This document shows positions 1 to 7,242 of a DNA stretch of 64,000 nucleotides, piece by piece. Origin of the DNA: Catenulispora pinisilvae (lineage in GTDB: Bacteria; Actinomycetota; Actinomycetes; Streptomycetales; Catenulisporaceae); assembly GCF_015356865.1 (NCBI RefSeq), contig NZ_JAAFZA010000012.1, positions 31,751 through 95,750 of the forward strand, given 5' to 3'. The first letter of the stretch is position 1. The number at the start of each line of letters is the position of its first letter. The notes under the pieces were generated by a model. It saw only the letters and a program-made list of their open reading frames with translations, was not told the DNA's origin and made no database searches. The translations under genes were made by a program, and so were the position numbers.

Positions 1-440
1 GCCAGTACCCGGTCGCGAACCTCGGCCACGGCGGCGATGATCTCGGCTTGGACAGTGGAAACGATCTCGCGGCGGATGAACTGCTCCAGGACCGTGCCGT
101 TTTGCTGACGCCCGTCAATCGGGGCATTCAGGAGATCGCGGGTGTGCTCCAGGATCAGCTCGCGCATCGTGCGCTTGTCGCCGGTCGGCATCCCCAGGAA
201 ATTTGTGCGGACCGTCGGGTTCTCCATCGCCTCAGCGAGGATCGGAGCCAGAGTGGTGCGGATCATCTCGTCCCGCACCTTCTCCACCCAGGTCGTGATC
301 GTCTCCCAGTGCGGACCGTTCGCGATCCGGACCACGATGTCCTCGGCGATCTTGTCGCCCAGGGTGCGCTCGGTGTCGTCGTGGTTGTAGCCGATGACGT
401 CGGCTAGATCGATGCTGTCGACGTTGACGGTGAACTCCAT
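1..440 (-). CDS. Hypothetical protein, truncated by window edge; paralogue of the 2442-3035 protein
   Basis: Starts at ATG 440 and stays open to base 1, so at least 146 residues are seen and the C-terminus is missing. The N-terminus reads as a beta strand, then a VDSIDLADVIGYN stretch, then a TLGDKIAEDIV helix. The protein at 2442-3035 has the same order (V.VTDLDLNTVI, then TLADAVADRIAERLV), so the two look like diverged copies of one family. The rest is predicted helical with many charged residues. It is the last visible gene of the leftward early operon, 6 bases after the MarR-like gene. I do not recognise a function. Confidence 0.7.
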   Translation of the reverse strand, partial: MEFTVNVDSIDLADVIGYNHDDTERTLGDKIAEDIVVRIANGPHWETITTWVEKVRDEMIRTTLAPILAEAMENPTVRTNFLGMPTGDKRTMRELILEHTRDLLNAPIDGRQQNGTVLEQFIRREIVSTVQAEIIAAVAEVRDRVL

Positions 441-446
441 GTTCAG

Positions 447-917
447 TCAGCTCCCTGCCGTGATGGCGGCGGCGCGCATGCGCTCCAGGCGCTCGTTGGG
501 GAAGGCGTCCAGGCCGACGTTGAGCAGCTGATTCAGCTCCTCGACCTCCCGCAAATGCATCGCCGCAGCCAACTGGTCGTCGACCTTGTCGACGGCGGCA
601 CGCGCGGCCAGCAGGGTCTTGTGGCCGGCGGTGGTCAGGCGGATCGCCGTCGGTCGGCCGTGCCGGCTGGTGTTGATCTCTCGGGTGATCAGTCCGGCGT
701 CGGCCAGGCGGAGCAGAACGGTGCCGGTGCTCTGGGCGGACACGCCGATGCGGGCAGCGGCCCACGCGGCGGAGATGCCGGGGTCGCGGGCGAGCAGGTC
801 GAGCAGCTCGAAGCCCGCGACGGTCAAGCCGTGCGGTTCCAGGGCCTGGCGCTCGGCGCCGTCGATGGCGCGCCGCAGGGCCTGGATGTTGGTGGTGGTG
901 TTGCCTATGCCGGACAT
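447..917 (-). CDS. MarR-family transcriptional regulator
   Basis: 156 residues, the normal size for MarR proteins. A helical N-terminus is followed by a winged helix-turn-helix at about residues 30-100: a LTVAGFELLDLLAR helix, a recognition region around VSAQSTGTVLLRLADAGLI, and a wing RHGRPTAIRLTTAG. A long C-terminal helix would form the dimer interface. MarR proteins usually repress nearby genes and respond to small ligands. This one is embedded in a replication and recombination operon, and its start overlaps the end of the RusA-like gene by 13 bases, so it is co-translated with the early genes. Its target is unknown. Confidence 0.75.
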   Translation of the reverse strand: MSGIGNTTTNIQALRRAIDGAERQALEPHGLTVAGFELLDLLARDPGISAAWAAARIGVSAQSTGTVLLRLADAGLITREINTSRHGRPTAIRLTTAGHKTLLAARAAVDKVDDQLAAAMHLREVEELNQLLNVGLDAFPNERLERMRAAAITAGS

Positions 918-1369
918 GCCGAGGGTGCCTTTCGTGTGCGGGATGGTTCCGGTGCGGTGTGGTGTGCGGCGACCGGGGTGATGTGCAAAGCCAGTTGCCG
1001 GGCCGGCCTGGTTGGCCCGAGCAGGAACGTGACGGCGAGCAGGTGCCGCCAGTCGTCATCGGGAAGGATCCCAGCGTCCACCAGGCCGTCGATCGCCGCC
1101 TTGGCGCTGGGCCCCCAGTTGTGTGGGTCCAGGCGGCGCCGGTTGTGCGGGTGCAGCACGACCGTGATCCATGCCTGCTTTGCCGCGGGGATCTGTGCGG
1201 CGCGGGCCAAGGTGGCGGCGGCGACGCGGATGCCGCCGGTGACGGCTGCCCGGCGGGACCAGTGGGGTCGCTCGTTGGCGGTGAGCAGCACCAGGGCCGG
1301 CGGGAGTTCGATGGTGAAGCACACCGGGCTGATCGAGCGGCACGGCGCGGTGAACACGGAAGCGGCCAT
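905..1369 (-). CDS. rusA: RusA-like Holliday junction resolvase
   Basis: 154 residues from ATG 1369. The RusA acidic signature is visible: D81-P-H-N84 followed by K90 and D94, then a DDD run at 104-106 before WRHL. In RusA these Asp residues bind the metal ions that cut four-way junctions. The length is slightly above that of E. coli RusA (about 120) because of an N-terminal extension. A GTG at codon 16 is an alternative start, since the ATG has no clear ribosome-binding site. It lies with SSB and a RecT-like protein in the leftward arm, fitting a phage recombination role in processing replication intermediates before packaging. Family call good, start uncertain. Confidence 0.72.
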   Translation of the reverse strand: MAASVFTAPCRSISPVCFTIELPPALVLLTANERPHWSRRAAVTGGIRVAAATLARAAQIPAAKQAWITVVLHPHNRRRLDPHNWGPSAKAAIDGLVDAGILPDDDWRHLLAVTFLLGPTRPARQLALHITPVAAHHTAPEPSRTRKAPSACPA

Positions 1370-1395
1370 GCCCGCAGGTATCGGGCATGGCCGCT
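1361..1395. repeat. 14-bp inverted repeat at the rusA-like start
   Basis: Arms 1361-1374 and 1382-1395 are perfect complements around a 7-base loop. The structure contains the ATG of the RusA-like gene. It could end transcripts from the upstream gene (1444-2064) or fold over the start codon and damp translation of the resolvase. Confidence 0.55.
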
Positions 1396-1443
1396 GGGGT
1401 ATGTCGGAGCTGTCGGTTGGTGGTGCCGGGCTCCCGATGTCGG

Positions 1444-2064
1444 TCACCGTGGCGCCGGATCGGGGATGAGGACGGCGTTGTCGGGCAGCAGCGGGCGCCA
1501 CCGGGCGGGGATTTCCCCCTGGTCCCACAGGTTGCTGCCGGTGATGCTCTTGCCAGTGAAGTATTGGATCCGGTAGGTCCGACCGCCGTGGCCGCGCATC
1601 GTGACCGTGCCGGGTTCGGGATCGGGCCGCATGATGTAGAACCGGCCGTCGATCCGGGCGACGGGGGCGCCGGTGTCGGAGTAGTCCAGTAGCCGGCCCG
1701 TGGTGAACCGGGTCTTCACGGCCGCCGCCCAGAATGCACAGCCGATGCACAGCCCTGCGATAGGGGGCGGCGCGCCGATCGGTGCTGTGACGGCCGGCCC
1801 GCTCCATGCCGGCTCCTCCGTGCAGATGATGCACGGCGGCTCGGCCGTGCCCTCGGCGGGCGGTTCGGCGTGCTGCTCGGCGTCGTGCTTGCTCATCTGG
1901 GCCAGAACGTCGCTGTGGCGTACGCGGGAGTCGGACAGCACGCCTAGGACCGCGTCGTCTCCGGCTGTGTCCAAGCAGTCCATGCACACGATCCAGATGC
2001 CGGAGTTCCCGGCCGACAGCGTGTATCGGTCGGCCGAGGCCGCCGGGATGGTTGTAGAGGTCAA
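1444..2064 (-). CDS. Hypothetical protein with paired CxxC motifs
   Basis: 206 residues from a TTG at 2064. No family is recognised. Three cysteine pairs stand out: VCMDC near residue 27, CIIC near 78 and LCIGC near 105. This suggests zinc binding in the first half. The second half is rich in beta strand and Gly/Pro (RIDGRFYIM, GHGGRTYRIQYF). Leftward gene of the early operon between the 110-residue protein and the resolvase. No clear SD precedes the TTG, so the start may be wrong. Confidence 0.6.
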   Translation of the reverse strand: MTSTTIPAASADRYTLSAGNSGIWIVCMDCLDTAGDDAVLGVLSDSRVRHSDVLAQMSKHDAEQHAEPPAEGTAEPPCIICTEEPAWSGPAVTAPIGAPPPIAGLCIGCAFWAAAVKTRFTTGRLLDYSDTGAPVARIDGRFYIMRPDPEPGTVTMRGHGGRTYRIQYFTGKSITGSNLWDQGEIPARWRPLLPDNAVLIPDPAPR

Positions 2065-2076
2065 GGGGCTGGCTCG

Positions 2077-2409
2077 CTATCTGCGCTGGGCGGCGGGGTG
2101 GCGGCGCAGGTACAGCTGGACGCCGCCGTGGGCGAGGTAGAACTGCAACCCGGTGAGCACCTGATCGGCGGTGAGCCCTCGGCGGGGCCAGCGTCGTGCG
2201 GCGCCGGGCTCGTACAGGCTGGCGATGCTGCGGTGCATGTTGAGGAAGACCGCGCCGAGTTCGGCTGGGTCACCGTCGAACACGCTCAGGTGGTCGTCGA
2301 TGAACCGGCCGGTGGCGCCTATGAAGTAGGCGCGGGAGGCGGGGTTCGCGAGTTGTAGGGAGTCCTCAAAGGAGGCGGCTATTCGGTCCAAGCCGGGGTC
2401 GGCGGCCAT
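2077..2409 (-). CDS. Hypothetical small protein
   Basis: 110 residues from ATG 2409, with an AAAGG ribosome-binding site about 10 bases upstream. It is largely helical with a basic C-terminal end (YLRRHPAAQRR). No domain is recognised. It follows the 197-residue protein closely in the leftward operon. Confidence 0.6.
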   Translation of the reverse strand: MAADPGLDRIAASFEDSLQLANPASRAYFIGATGRFIDDHLSVFDGDPAELGAVFLNMHRSIASLYEPGAARRWPRRGLTADQVLTGLQFYLAHGGVQLYLRRHPAAQRR

Positions 2410-2441
2410 GTGCAGATACCTTTCGTCAACAAGCGGGCAGG

Positions 2442-3035
2442 TCAGCGCTGAGCGGGGGTTTTGGTGGCGTCCAGGACGGCGTGACGGAACGTGGAGGCGG
2501 CGTCGTCGACGGCTGCGGTGAGTCGTGTGGCGAACTGTGCGGCGATGTCGTTGCGGATCGCGGCGTCCACCAGCCCCCGGACTCCGCTGGCGTGCTTCTG
2601 CATCTGCGTGGTCACGATGTCCTCGACCTCTCGTCGCAGCGGGCTGGCCCAGGTGGGCCGGTAGCTGGTGGTGTCGCGCTTGTCGAACAGTTCGATCTGC
2701 CGGGCGACGATGTCGGCGACCTGGTCGGCAAAGCTGCGTTCGGCGCCGATGCCCACCCCGCGCGGGGTGTGCAGGGCGGTCTGCACGACCGGCTCCAGCT
2801 TGGAGCGGATCAGCTCGTCGCGGATCCGGGTCATGTCGAAGCGGTTGAAGTGCTGGGCCACCAGGCGCTCGGCGATGCGGTCGGCGACGGCGTCGGCCAG
2901 GGTGCGTGGCGGGCCGTCCACCGGATCGCCGTCCTCGTTGTAGCCGGCGAACTCGTGGTCGATGACCGTGTTCAGGTCCAGATCGGTGACGTTGATGACG
3001 ATCGGATAGGTGCCGGCCGGGGTGTGGTCGCTCAC
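2442..3035 (-). CDS. Hypothetical protein, paralogue of the truncated protein at the left edge
   Basis: 197 residues from GTG 3035. That start overlaps the stop of the preceding gene as GTGA, the coupling seen throughout this arm, so I prefer it over a longer in-frame reading. The N-terminal INVTDLDLNTVI...TLADAVADRIAERL pattern matches the gene at 1-440. The rest is predicted alpha-helical (DIVARQIELF, REVEDIVTTQMQKHASG). Function unknown; two divergent copies in one operon suggest a multi-subunit or sub-functionalised family. Confidence 0.65.
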   Translation of the reverse strand: MSDHTPAGTYPIVINVTDLDLNTVIDHEFAGYNEDGDPVDGPPRTLADAVADRIAERLVAQHFNRFDMTRIRDELIRSKLEPVVQTALHTPRGVGIGAERSFADQVADIVARQIELFDKRDTTSYRPTWASPLRREVEDIVTTQMQKHASGVRGLVDAAIRNDIAAQFATRLTAAVDDAASTFRHAVLDATKTPAQR

Positions 3036-3274
3036 GCGGGCTCCTTGTTGTTCGTGGCGGGGTTGCGGCTGATGGCGGCCAGTCGGGTGTTGATGGCGGC
3101 CAGCAGCGCGGCCTGGGCTATGGCGGCGTGGGCGGTGGCTATGGCGGCGCAGGCCTCGCCCTTGCCGGCGGTGTTCGGGTGCTGGGTGAGCGCCTCGGAC
3201 TTGTCGATCCAGTAGGCGGCGCGGGCCAGGTGAACTGCTGGAGACGGGGGATTCTTCGGTATCGATGCGGGCAT
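3032..3274 (-). CDS. Hypothetical small Ala-rich protein
   Basis: 80 residues from ATG 3274, helical, with an alanine-rich core around residues 40-65. It is translationally coupled by a GTGA overlap to the next gene. No family recognised. It is the first gene after the strong hairpin that follows ssb. Confidence 0.55.
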   Translation of the reverse strand: MPASIPKNPPSPAVHLARAAYWIDKSEALTQHPNTAGKGEACAAIATAHAAIAQAALLAAINTRLAAISRNPATNNKEPA

Positions 3275-3318
3275 GCCGGCACGTCCTTGAGTTCGGATCC
3301 GCCCCGGGGCGGAAATGA

Positions 3319-3356
3319 CGAAGGCCTCGGACGAGGTTTCTCGTCCGAGGCCTTCG
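3319..3356 (-). terminator. Strong hairpin downstream of ssb
   Basis: A 17-bp perfect stem (3319-3335 with 3340-3356) closes a 4-base loop. It lies about 36 bases beyond the ssb stop in the leftward sense and is followed by a weak T-rich stretch. It is a probable terminator or attenuator separating ssb from the genes to its left. Confidence 0.7.
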
Positions 3357-3391
3357 AGGCGTCAGCGTGTGAAGTTGTGGAGTTCTGCCTG

Positions 3392-3964
3392 CTAGAAGGG
3401 CGGATCCTCGTCGTGCTGGCCCCCGCCCCAGCCGCCGCCGTTGCCGCCGGAAGCCCACTGGTCGTTGCCGCCGGCATTCCGGCCGCCGCTGTTTCCACGG
3501 CCGCTCGGCTGTCCGCCGCCGGAGTTGCTAGCGCCACTCCAGCCACCGCCCTGCTGCCCGCCGCCCCAGCCGCCACCACTGCCGCCCGCACCGTTTGCCC
3601 GGTTGGCCTTGGTGACCTTGGCCGTCGCATACTTCAGTGACGGGCCGATCTCCTCGACGTCGAGCTCCACGACCGTGCGCTTCTCGCCTTCCTTGGTCTC
3701 GTACGACCGCTGGCGCAGCCGTCCGGAGACGATCACCCGCATGCCGCGGGTCAGCGATTCGGCGACGTTCTCCGCCGCCTGGCGCCAGATCGAGCAGCGC
3801 AGGAACAGCGCGTCGCCGTCCTTCCACTCGTTGGCCTGCTGGTCGAAGGTGCGCGGGGTGGATGCGACGGTGAAGTTCGCGACCGCCGCACCGCTGGGGG
3901 TGAAGCGCAGTTCGGGGTCGTCGGTCAGGTTGCCGATCACGGTGATGACGGTCTCGCCCGCCAT
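3392..3964 (-). CDS. ssb: Single-stranded DNA-binding protein
   Basis: 190 residues, typical of actinobacterial SSB. The OB fold covers about residues 1-110, opening with [21 protein letters not shown] and containing FTVASTPR and a [10 protein letters not shown] strand. A glycine/asparagine-rich flexible tail follows (about 120-180), ending in the acidic tip DEDPPF that recruits other replication proteins. It coats single-stranded DNA in phage replication and recombination. It lies between a 276-residue protein upstream and a strong hairpin downstream, and is probably driven by the leftward promoter of the switch region. The call is firm. Confidence 0.96.
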   Translation of the reverse strand: MAGETVITVIGNLTDDPELRFTPSGAAVANFTVASTPRTFDQQANEWKDGDALFLRCSIWRQAAENVAESLTRGMRVIVSGRLRQRSYETKEGEKRTVVELDVEEIGPSLKYATAKVTKANRANGAGGSGGGWGGGQQGGGWSGASNSGGGQPSGRGNSGGRNAGGNDQWASGGNGGGWGGGQHDEDPPF

Positions 3965-4011
3965 GGGCGTCTCCTAACTCCCCGGGGAGACCGGGGCGGT
4001 GCGATCGAGGC

Positions 4012-4842
4012 TCAGGTGCCGGGGTTGGGCCGGCGGCGGGGCTGCTTGGGCCAGTCGGGGAGGCCCCAGTCACCGCCGATGTTCGCCTTGATCAGGTCGG
4101 CGAGGCGGTGTAGGGCCTGCTTCTGCCCTTTGGCGCTGGTGCGGTAGCCAACCACCGGCACCACGTGGCCCTTCACGCGGGCACGCCGGATCCTGGCCTT
4201 CGCCGCGTCGATGGAGACGTCGAGCAGGAGGGCGACCTCCTCGATGCCGAGCTCCGTGTCCGGGTCGTTGGTCAGCATCTCCTGGACCAGATTCAGCATG
4301 CGGGGAACTCCAAGGGTGTCGTCGCACTCGGGGTGGACGCAGACCACCAGGCCGGTGGGAATGTTCAGCAAGGCCGCGGGGACGATGGTGCGGGTCGGAA
4401 GGCCCGCGTCCGGAACGTGGTTGCGCGGGCAGCGCATCCGCACGTATCCCTCGACGTCAGCCAGTACGCACGTCAGGACCGCGAAGTGTCTCCGCATCGC
4501 CGATGTGGTGTGCTGGGTGACCGGCTCGGGAGCAGTCTCCTCATCGAGCAGCCGCTCCAGCAGGGCGCCGCGTGCCGAGCGGTCATCCAGCGGAATCTCC
4601 AGGCCGGGACCGTCCAGGGTTTCCAGGATCGCCTGGCGGATCGCCAGCTCCTGAATCTGGTCGCGGTCGTGGTCGTGAACCGCGGACGTCACGTCGATGC
4701 GGACGGGCGCCTTGTCGCCGGCCGGACCGCCCCGCCCGTTGCCGCCGTCGTATCGCTTACCGTTCTTGGCCGCGGCGTGCTGGTCGAGTTGGTCGGCTAT
4801 TTGCGCGGCCTGTCTGATGTAGCGGTGCCTCTGGTCCGCCAT
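4012..4842 (-). CDS. Hypothetical protein with C-terminal helix-turn-helix
   Basis: 276 residues from ATG 4842, with a strong GGGAGG ribosome-binding site. The N-terminal part is polar and Gly/Asp-rich. A central region has possible metal ligands (RCPRNH near 140 and CVHPECDD near 170). The C-terminal region holds a helix-turn-helix-like stretch at about 200-230 (IEEVALLLDVSIDAAKARIRRARVKG) recalling sigma region 4 or small DNA-binding modules, followed by a basic tail. It is the first substantial gene of the leftward early operon that contains ssb. A regulatory or replication role is plausible, but no family is identified. Confidence 0.65.
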   Translation of the reverse strand: MADQRHRYIRQAAQIADQLDQHAAAKNGKRYDGGNGRGGPAGDKAPVRIDVTSAVHDHDRDQIQELAIRQAILETLDGPGLEIPLDDRSARGALLERLLDEETAPEPVTQHTTSAMRRHFAVLTCVLADVEGYVRMRCPRNHVPDAGLPTRTIVPAALLNIPTGLVVCVHPECDDTLGVPRMLNLVQEMLTNDPDTELGIEEVALLLDVSIDAAKARIRRARVKGHVVPVVGYRTSAKGQKQALHRLADLIKANIGGDWGLPDWPKQPRRRPNPGT

Positions 4843-5440
4843 GGCCCCTCCCCGATTCCGGCAAGGCTAAAGCCCCCCGGGTTTGTACTGTGAGCATCTG
4901 GAACCTCGGCTCAAGCGAGCCGAGAAGACGAAAGCAAACCTCTGACGTGTCGCACGCTGCTCAGGTTGCTAGCACGGCGATGATCACCGGGCATCCGGGC
5001 ATCGTAGTCGCAGGTCCGGCGCATGCGGGATCGGTTTTCTCAAGCACCGGACACACTCAGCGGCTTAGCCGGGCGGCGCGAACACTGCGGCGCGCGCCGT
5101 CGACATCGCGCACAGCGCGACGCTGAGAACCAGGACGTTGTGGGCGCTGCTATGCGCCACCAGTCCGGCAGACATGAGATGCATGTCAGCTTCTTTCTAG
5201 AGCGACGGGGTACACAGTAGACCTGTCCTGCCTTCTCCGGGAGGGGGGATCGGCGGAGCCGGTTCATGGGGGCGCGGGGAACCGTAGCGGCCTTTTTCAC
5301 GGCAGCAGCCTCCGCGCGGGGGATGATCAACAAGGGTTGCCTCATGATCCTGCGCCGCACCGGGCGCCGCCAGAACCCCGTACGAATCCGAACACGCTGG
5401 GCAGCAAATTTAGCGCCCCTCCTAGATCGTTGGACGTCGA
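4843..5440. other. Long untranslated leader of the leftward early operon
   Basis: About 600 bases with no convincing gene apart from the 39-residue candidate. If the promoter at 5441-5469 is correct, this is the 5' leader of the ssb transcript. It contains a hyphenated GC-rich block near 5060-5120 and an AT-richer stretch near 5190-5220. Confidence 0.4.
5065..5184 (-). CDS. Possible 39-residue hydrophobic leader peptide
   Basis: ATG 5184 to TAA 5065 encodes 39 residues with a hydrophobic middle (VLVLSVALCAM) and a weak AAGAAG ribosome-binding site. It lies in the long leader between the proposed leftward promoter (5441-5469) and the gene starting at 4842. It could be a small membrane or leader peptide, or chance. 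Confidence 0.25.
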   Translation of the reverse strand: MHLMSAGLVAHSSAHNVLVLSVALCAMSTARAAVFAPPG

Positions 5441-5469
5441 AGATAACCAAGTTTGGTGTCCGCTGGCAA
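5441..5469 (-). promoter_or_regulatory. Leftward early promoter of the immunity switch
   Basis: On the minus strand, TTGCCA (5469-5464), a 17-base spacer and TTATCT (5446-5441) form a good -35/-10 pair. The spacer contains the inverted repeat ACCAA-GT-TTGGT (5446-5457). This would fire toward the 276-residue protein and ssb. Confidence 0.6.
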
Positions 5470-5500
5470 CATCTTTGGTGCTTGTTGGTGCTGCTTGGTA
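5446..5500. repeat. TTGGTG operator-like boxes in the switch
   Basis: TTGGTG occurs at 5453-5458, 5475-5480 and 5485-5490, with TTGGTA at 5495-5500. The steps are 22, 10 and 10 bases, about whole helical turns. The first copy is half of the palindrome ACCAA-GT-TTGGT. The boxes overlap both promoters and are likely binding sites for the XRE protein next door. Confidence 0.55.
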
Positions 5501-5504
5501 CAGT
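5475..5504 (+). promoter_or_regulatory. Rightward promoter of the repressor gene
   Basis: TTGGTG (5475-5480), an 18-base spacer and TACAGT (5499-5504) sit 57 bases before the repressor ATG. Only 5 bases separate its -35 from the leftward -35, so RNA polymerases at the two promoters would compete. Confidence 0.6.
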
Positions 5505-5561
5505 CGCGCTCCGGCGACGGCGGAAGCCGGCGCCCCTGACGGCGAGCGAAGGAGGTTGCTC

Positions 5562-5948
5562 ATGGCGTTGATGCACGACCCGTTGCGTCTCGGCGCCGCC
5601 GTACGCGCGCGGCGGCACGAGAAAGACTGGTATCAGCGCGACCTCGCTAAGCGGGCGGGGATCTCCGTCGGCACGGTCCGCAACATCGAGCAGGGCAAAG
5701 GGGCCAGCGACCTGGTGATTGCGGCGCTGGAGAAGGCGCTGGAATGGGTGTCGGGCAGCGGGGCCCGGGTCCTGGCCGGAGGCGATCCAGAGTTGATCCC
5801 GGCCAAGCCCGCCAGCTATGTCTCCTCCCGCACCCGCACGCCGCTCGACTTGTCCGAGGTCCCGTTGGAGGAGTTGCAGGCCGAGCTGAACCGGCGGATC
5901 GAAGCCCTGGTGAAGCAGGCTGTGGCCGACAATCCTGACGCCGCGTAG
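5562..5948 (+). CDS. XRE-family repressor (phage immunity repressor candidate)
   Basis: 128 residues from ATG 5562, with an AAGGAGG ribosome-binding site 7 bases upstream. An N-terminal XRE helix-turn-helix spans about residues 10-65 (DLAKRAGISVGTVRNIEQGKG is the turn and recognition region). The C-terminal half is polar and ends in a helix (LEELQAELNRRIEALVKQ) suited to dimerisation. It is divergent from the early ssb operon and followed by a metalloprotease of the ImmA type. The ImmR/ImmA pair of ICEBs1 is the known parallel: the repressor holds the element silent and ImmA cleaves it on induction. TTGGTG boxes upstream are the likely operators. Confidence 0.85.
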   Translation: MALMHDPLRLGAAVRARRHEKDWYQRDLAKRAGISVGTVRNIEQGKGASDLVIAALEKALEWVSGSGARVLAGGDPELIPAKPASYVSSRTRTPLDLSEVPLEELQAELNRRIEALVKQAVADNPDAA

Positions 5949-5981
5949 TCGATGCCCGGCGAGACGGGCGGGCAATGATCG

Positions 5982-6025
5982 GCGCAATGACCTGTTCGAA
6001 CTTGCGTTCGAGCAGGTCATTGCGC
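5982..6025. repeat. 20-bp inverted repeat between repressor and protease genes
   Basis: Arms 5982-6001 and 6006-6025 pair along 20 positions around a TTGC loop; the single imperfect pair is a G-U wobble in RNA. There is no U tract. It may terminate or attenuate the repressor transcript and so set the protease level, or it may be a protein-binding site. Confidence 0.6.
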
Positions 6026-6078
6026 TATCAAAGGGGTCGATGACTTGCGAGCTGGTCTGACGTGCGCGAGGTGCTCAA

Positions 6079-6513
6079 TTGATTTGGGATCCGAAGAAGG
6101 CCCTGCTCCTCCAACCGGACCTGACCTACATGCGCACCGAACTCCCACCAGGGGAGAAGGGGCGGTACTTCCCCGCCTTCCACACCATCGTCGTGGACTC
6201 CGGACTGAACCAGGCCGGTAGGCGGTGCGCGCTGACGCACGAGCTGATTCACGCCGAGGCCCGCGACGACTGCATCCCCTCGTCCTGGCTGACCGACAAG
6301 TATGAACACGACGTCGACAAGCAAGCCGCCACCCGGCTGATCACCCTTGAGGCGTTGATCTCAGCTCTGCTGTGGACCCACAATCCCGACGAACTGGCCG
6401 AGGAACTGCATGTCGATGCCGACACTGTGCATGTGCGGCTCGCTCACCTGAGCCGGGCCGAGCGCGGCGCGATTGCCGCCCGGCTCAACGAGGCGTTCAG
6501 CCGGCTGCCGTGA
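6079..6513 (+). CDS. ImmA/IrrE-type metalloprotease
   Basis: 144 residues from a TTG at 6079, preceded by GAGG. The zinc-protease motif HELIH is at residues 54-58 within ALTHELIHAEARDD, and a downstream EHDVDKQAATRLI helix supplies the third-ligand region typical of this family. The C-terminal part contains a helix-turn-helix-like ELAEELHVDADTVHVRLAHLS. In ICEBs1-like elements and several phages such proteins cleave the partner XRE repressor to induce the element. Co-oriented with the repressor 130 bases upstream, it most likely acts as the anti-repressor. Confidence 0.82.
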   Translation: MIWDPKKALLLQPDLTYMRTELPPGEKGRYFPAFHTIVVDSGLNQAGRRCALTHELIHAEARDDCIPSSWLTDKYEHDVDKQAATRLITLEALISALLWTHNPDELAEELHVDADTVHVRLAHLSRAERGAIAARLNEAFSRLP

Positions 6514-6519
6514 CGACAG

Positions 6520-6553
6520 CAGGCCCGGCCGGGGAAACACCGGACCGGGCCTG
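6520..6553. terminator. Bidirectional terminator between convergent genes
   Basis: A GC-rich stem (6520-6532 with 6540-6553, one bulged A) lies between the stop of the rightward protease gene and the stop of the leftward 128-residue gene. It is placed to end both transcripts. Confidence 0.65.
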
Positions 6554-6567
6554 AAGCGCAGGAAGGA

Positions 6568-6954
6568 TCAGCCGGTGTGCAGCAGGCGAGCGGCGACGTC
6601 GAACAGGACATCCTTGGACTCGGCGGTGAACTCCCCGGACTTCACCGCGTTCTTCATTATCGAGGAGTGGATGGCCAGCGACGCGTTCCAGCCCGCATTG
6701 AAGCCCGGGGCGTCTACGGCGAGTGCGTCGACCAGATCCAACATGGCCTGTGCGTGGGCGCGAGCCTGATCCTCGGGCAGTCGCGCCTCGCCCTGGGTCA
6801 GAGCCAGCAGGGCTGCGATCGAGCCGAGGAAGCCGGCCAAGGTCATCGGGTCGTCTAGATCCGCCCCTTCCAGGGCGGCGTTGCGGTGGATCCTCTGGGT
6901 GACGCTGACCTGTTCCTGGTCTTGCGTCTTACCACCAGCGGCGTGCTCAGTCAT
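6568..6954 (-). CDS. Hypothetical protein
   Basis: 128 residues from ATG 6954, with GGGAGA ideally placed upstream. The N-terminus is polar and the rest is predicted helical (LAGFLGSIAALLALTQ, AHAQAMLDLVDALAV). No family recognised. It is last in the leftward group lying to the right of the immunity cassette, converging on the protease gene. Confidence 0.6.
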   Translation of the reverse strand: MTEHAAGGKTQDQEQVSVTQRIHRNAALEGADLDDPMTLAGFLGSIAALLALTQGEARLPEDQARAHAQAMLDLVDALAVDAPGFNAGWNASLAIHSSIMKNAVKSGEFTAESKDVLFDVAARLLHTG

Positions 6955-7118
6955 GGGCCGTCTCCCGTTGGCGATTCACTAGGGTTTCGGCGCGGGACCG
7001 GGTGCCCGTCCGGTCCATCGCGCCACTTGGGCTTCCAAAACGCGGACAGTATGGCCTGCGAAACTATGTGCAGACCAAGGTCCCGCCTACGGCGGGTATG
7101 AGTGAACAATGGATCGTT

Positions 7119-7147
7119 CCCATACTGCCACGGGCACCGGCAGTCAA
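7119..7147 (-). promoter_or_regulatory. Candidate leftward promoter
   Basis: On the minus strand, TTGACT (7147-7142), a 17-base spacer and TATGGG (7124-7119). It lies in the 288-base gap between the 256-residue and 128-residue genes and would drive the latter. CCTTGAC is repeated close by, near 7170-7187 on the plus strand. Confidence 0.45.
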
Positions 7148-7242
7148 GGGCGGCCGCAGTAACGTCCTTGACGCATCCTTGACCAAAGATCACGGCGGGT
7201 AGCCCGCATGCGGCCTGTCGTGGCGGGAGTGGGCTGTTCAGG

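Noticed and set aside
5040..5345. A leftward frame of about 100 codons in the leader of the ssb operon
   Set aside because: Poor ribosome-binding site, unlikely composition (runs of Arg, Ser, Cys) and no recognisable fold; only the 39-codon frame within is kept as a weak candidate.
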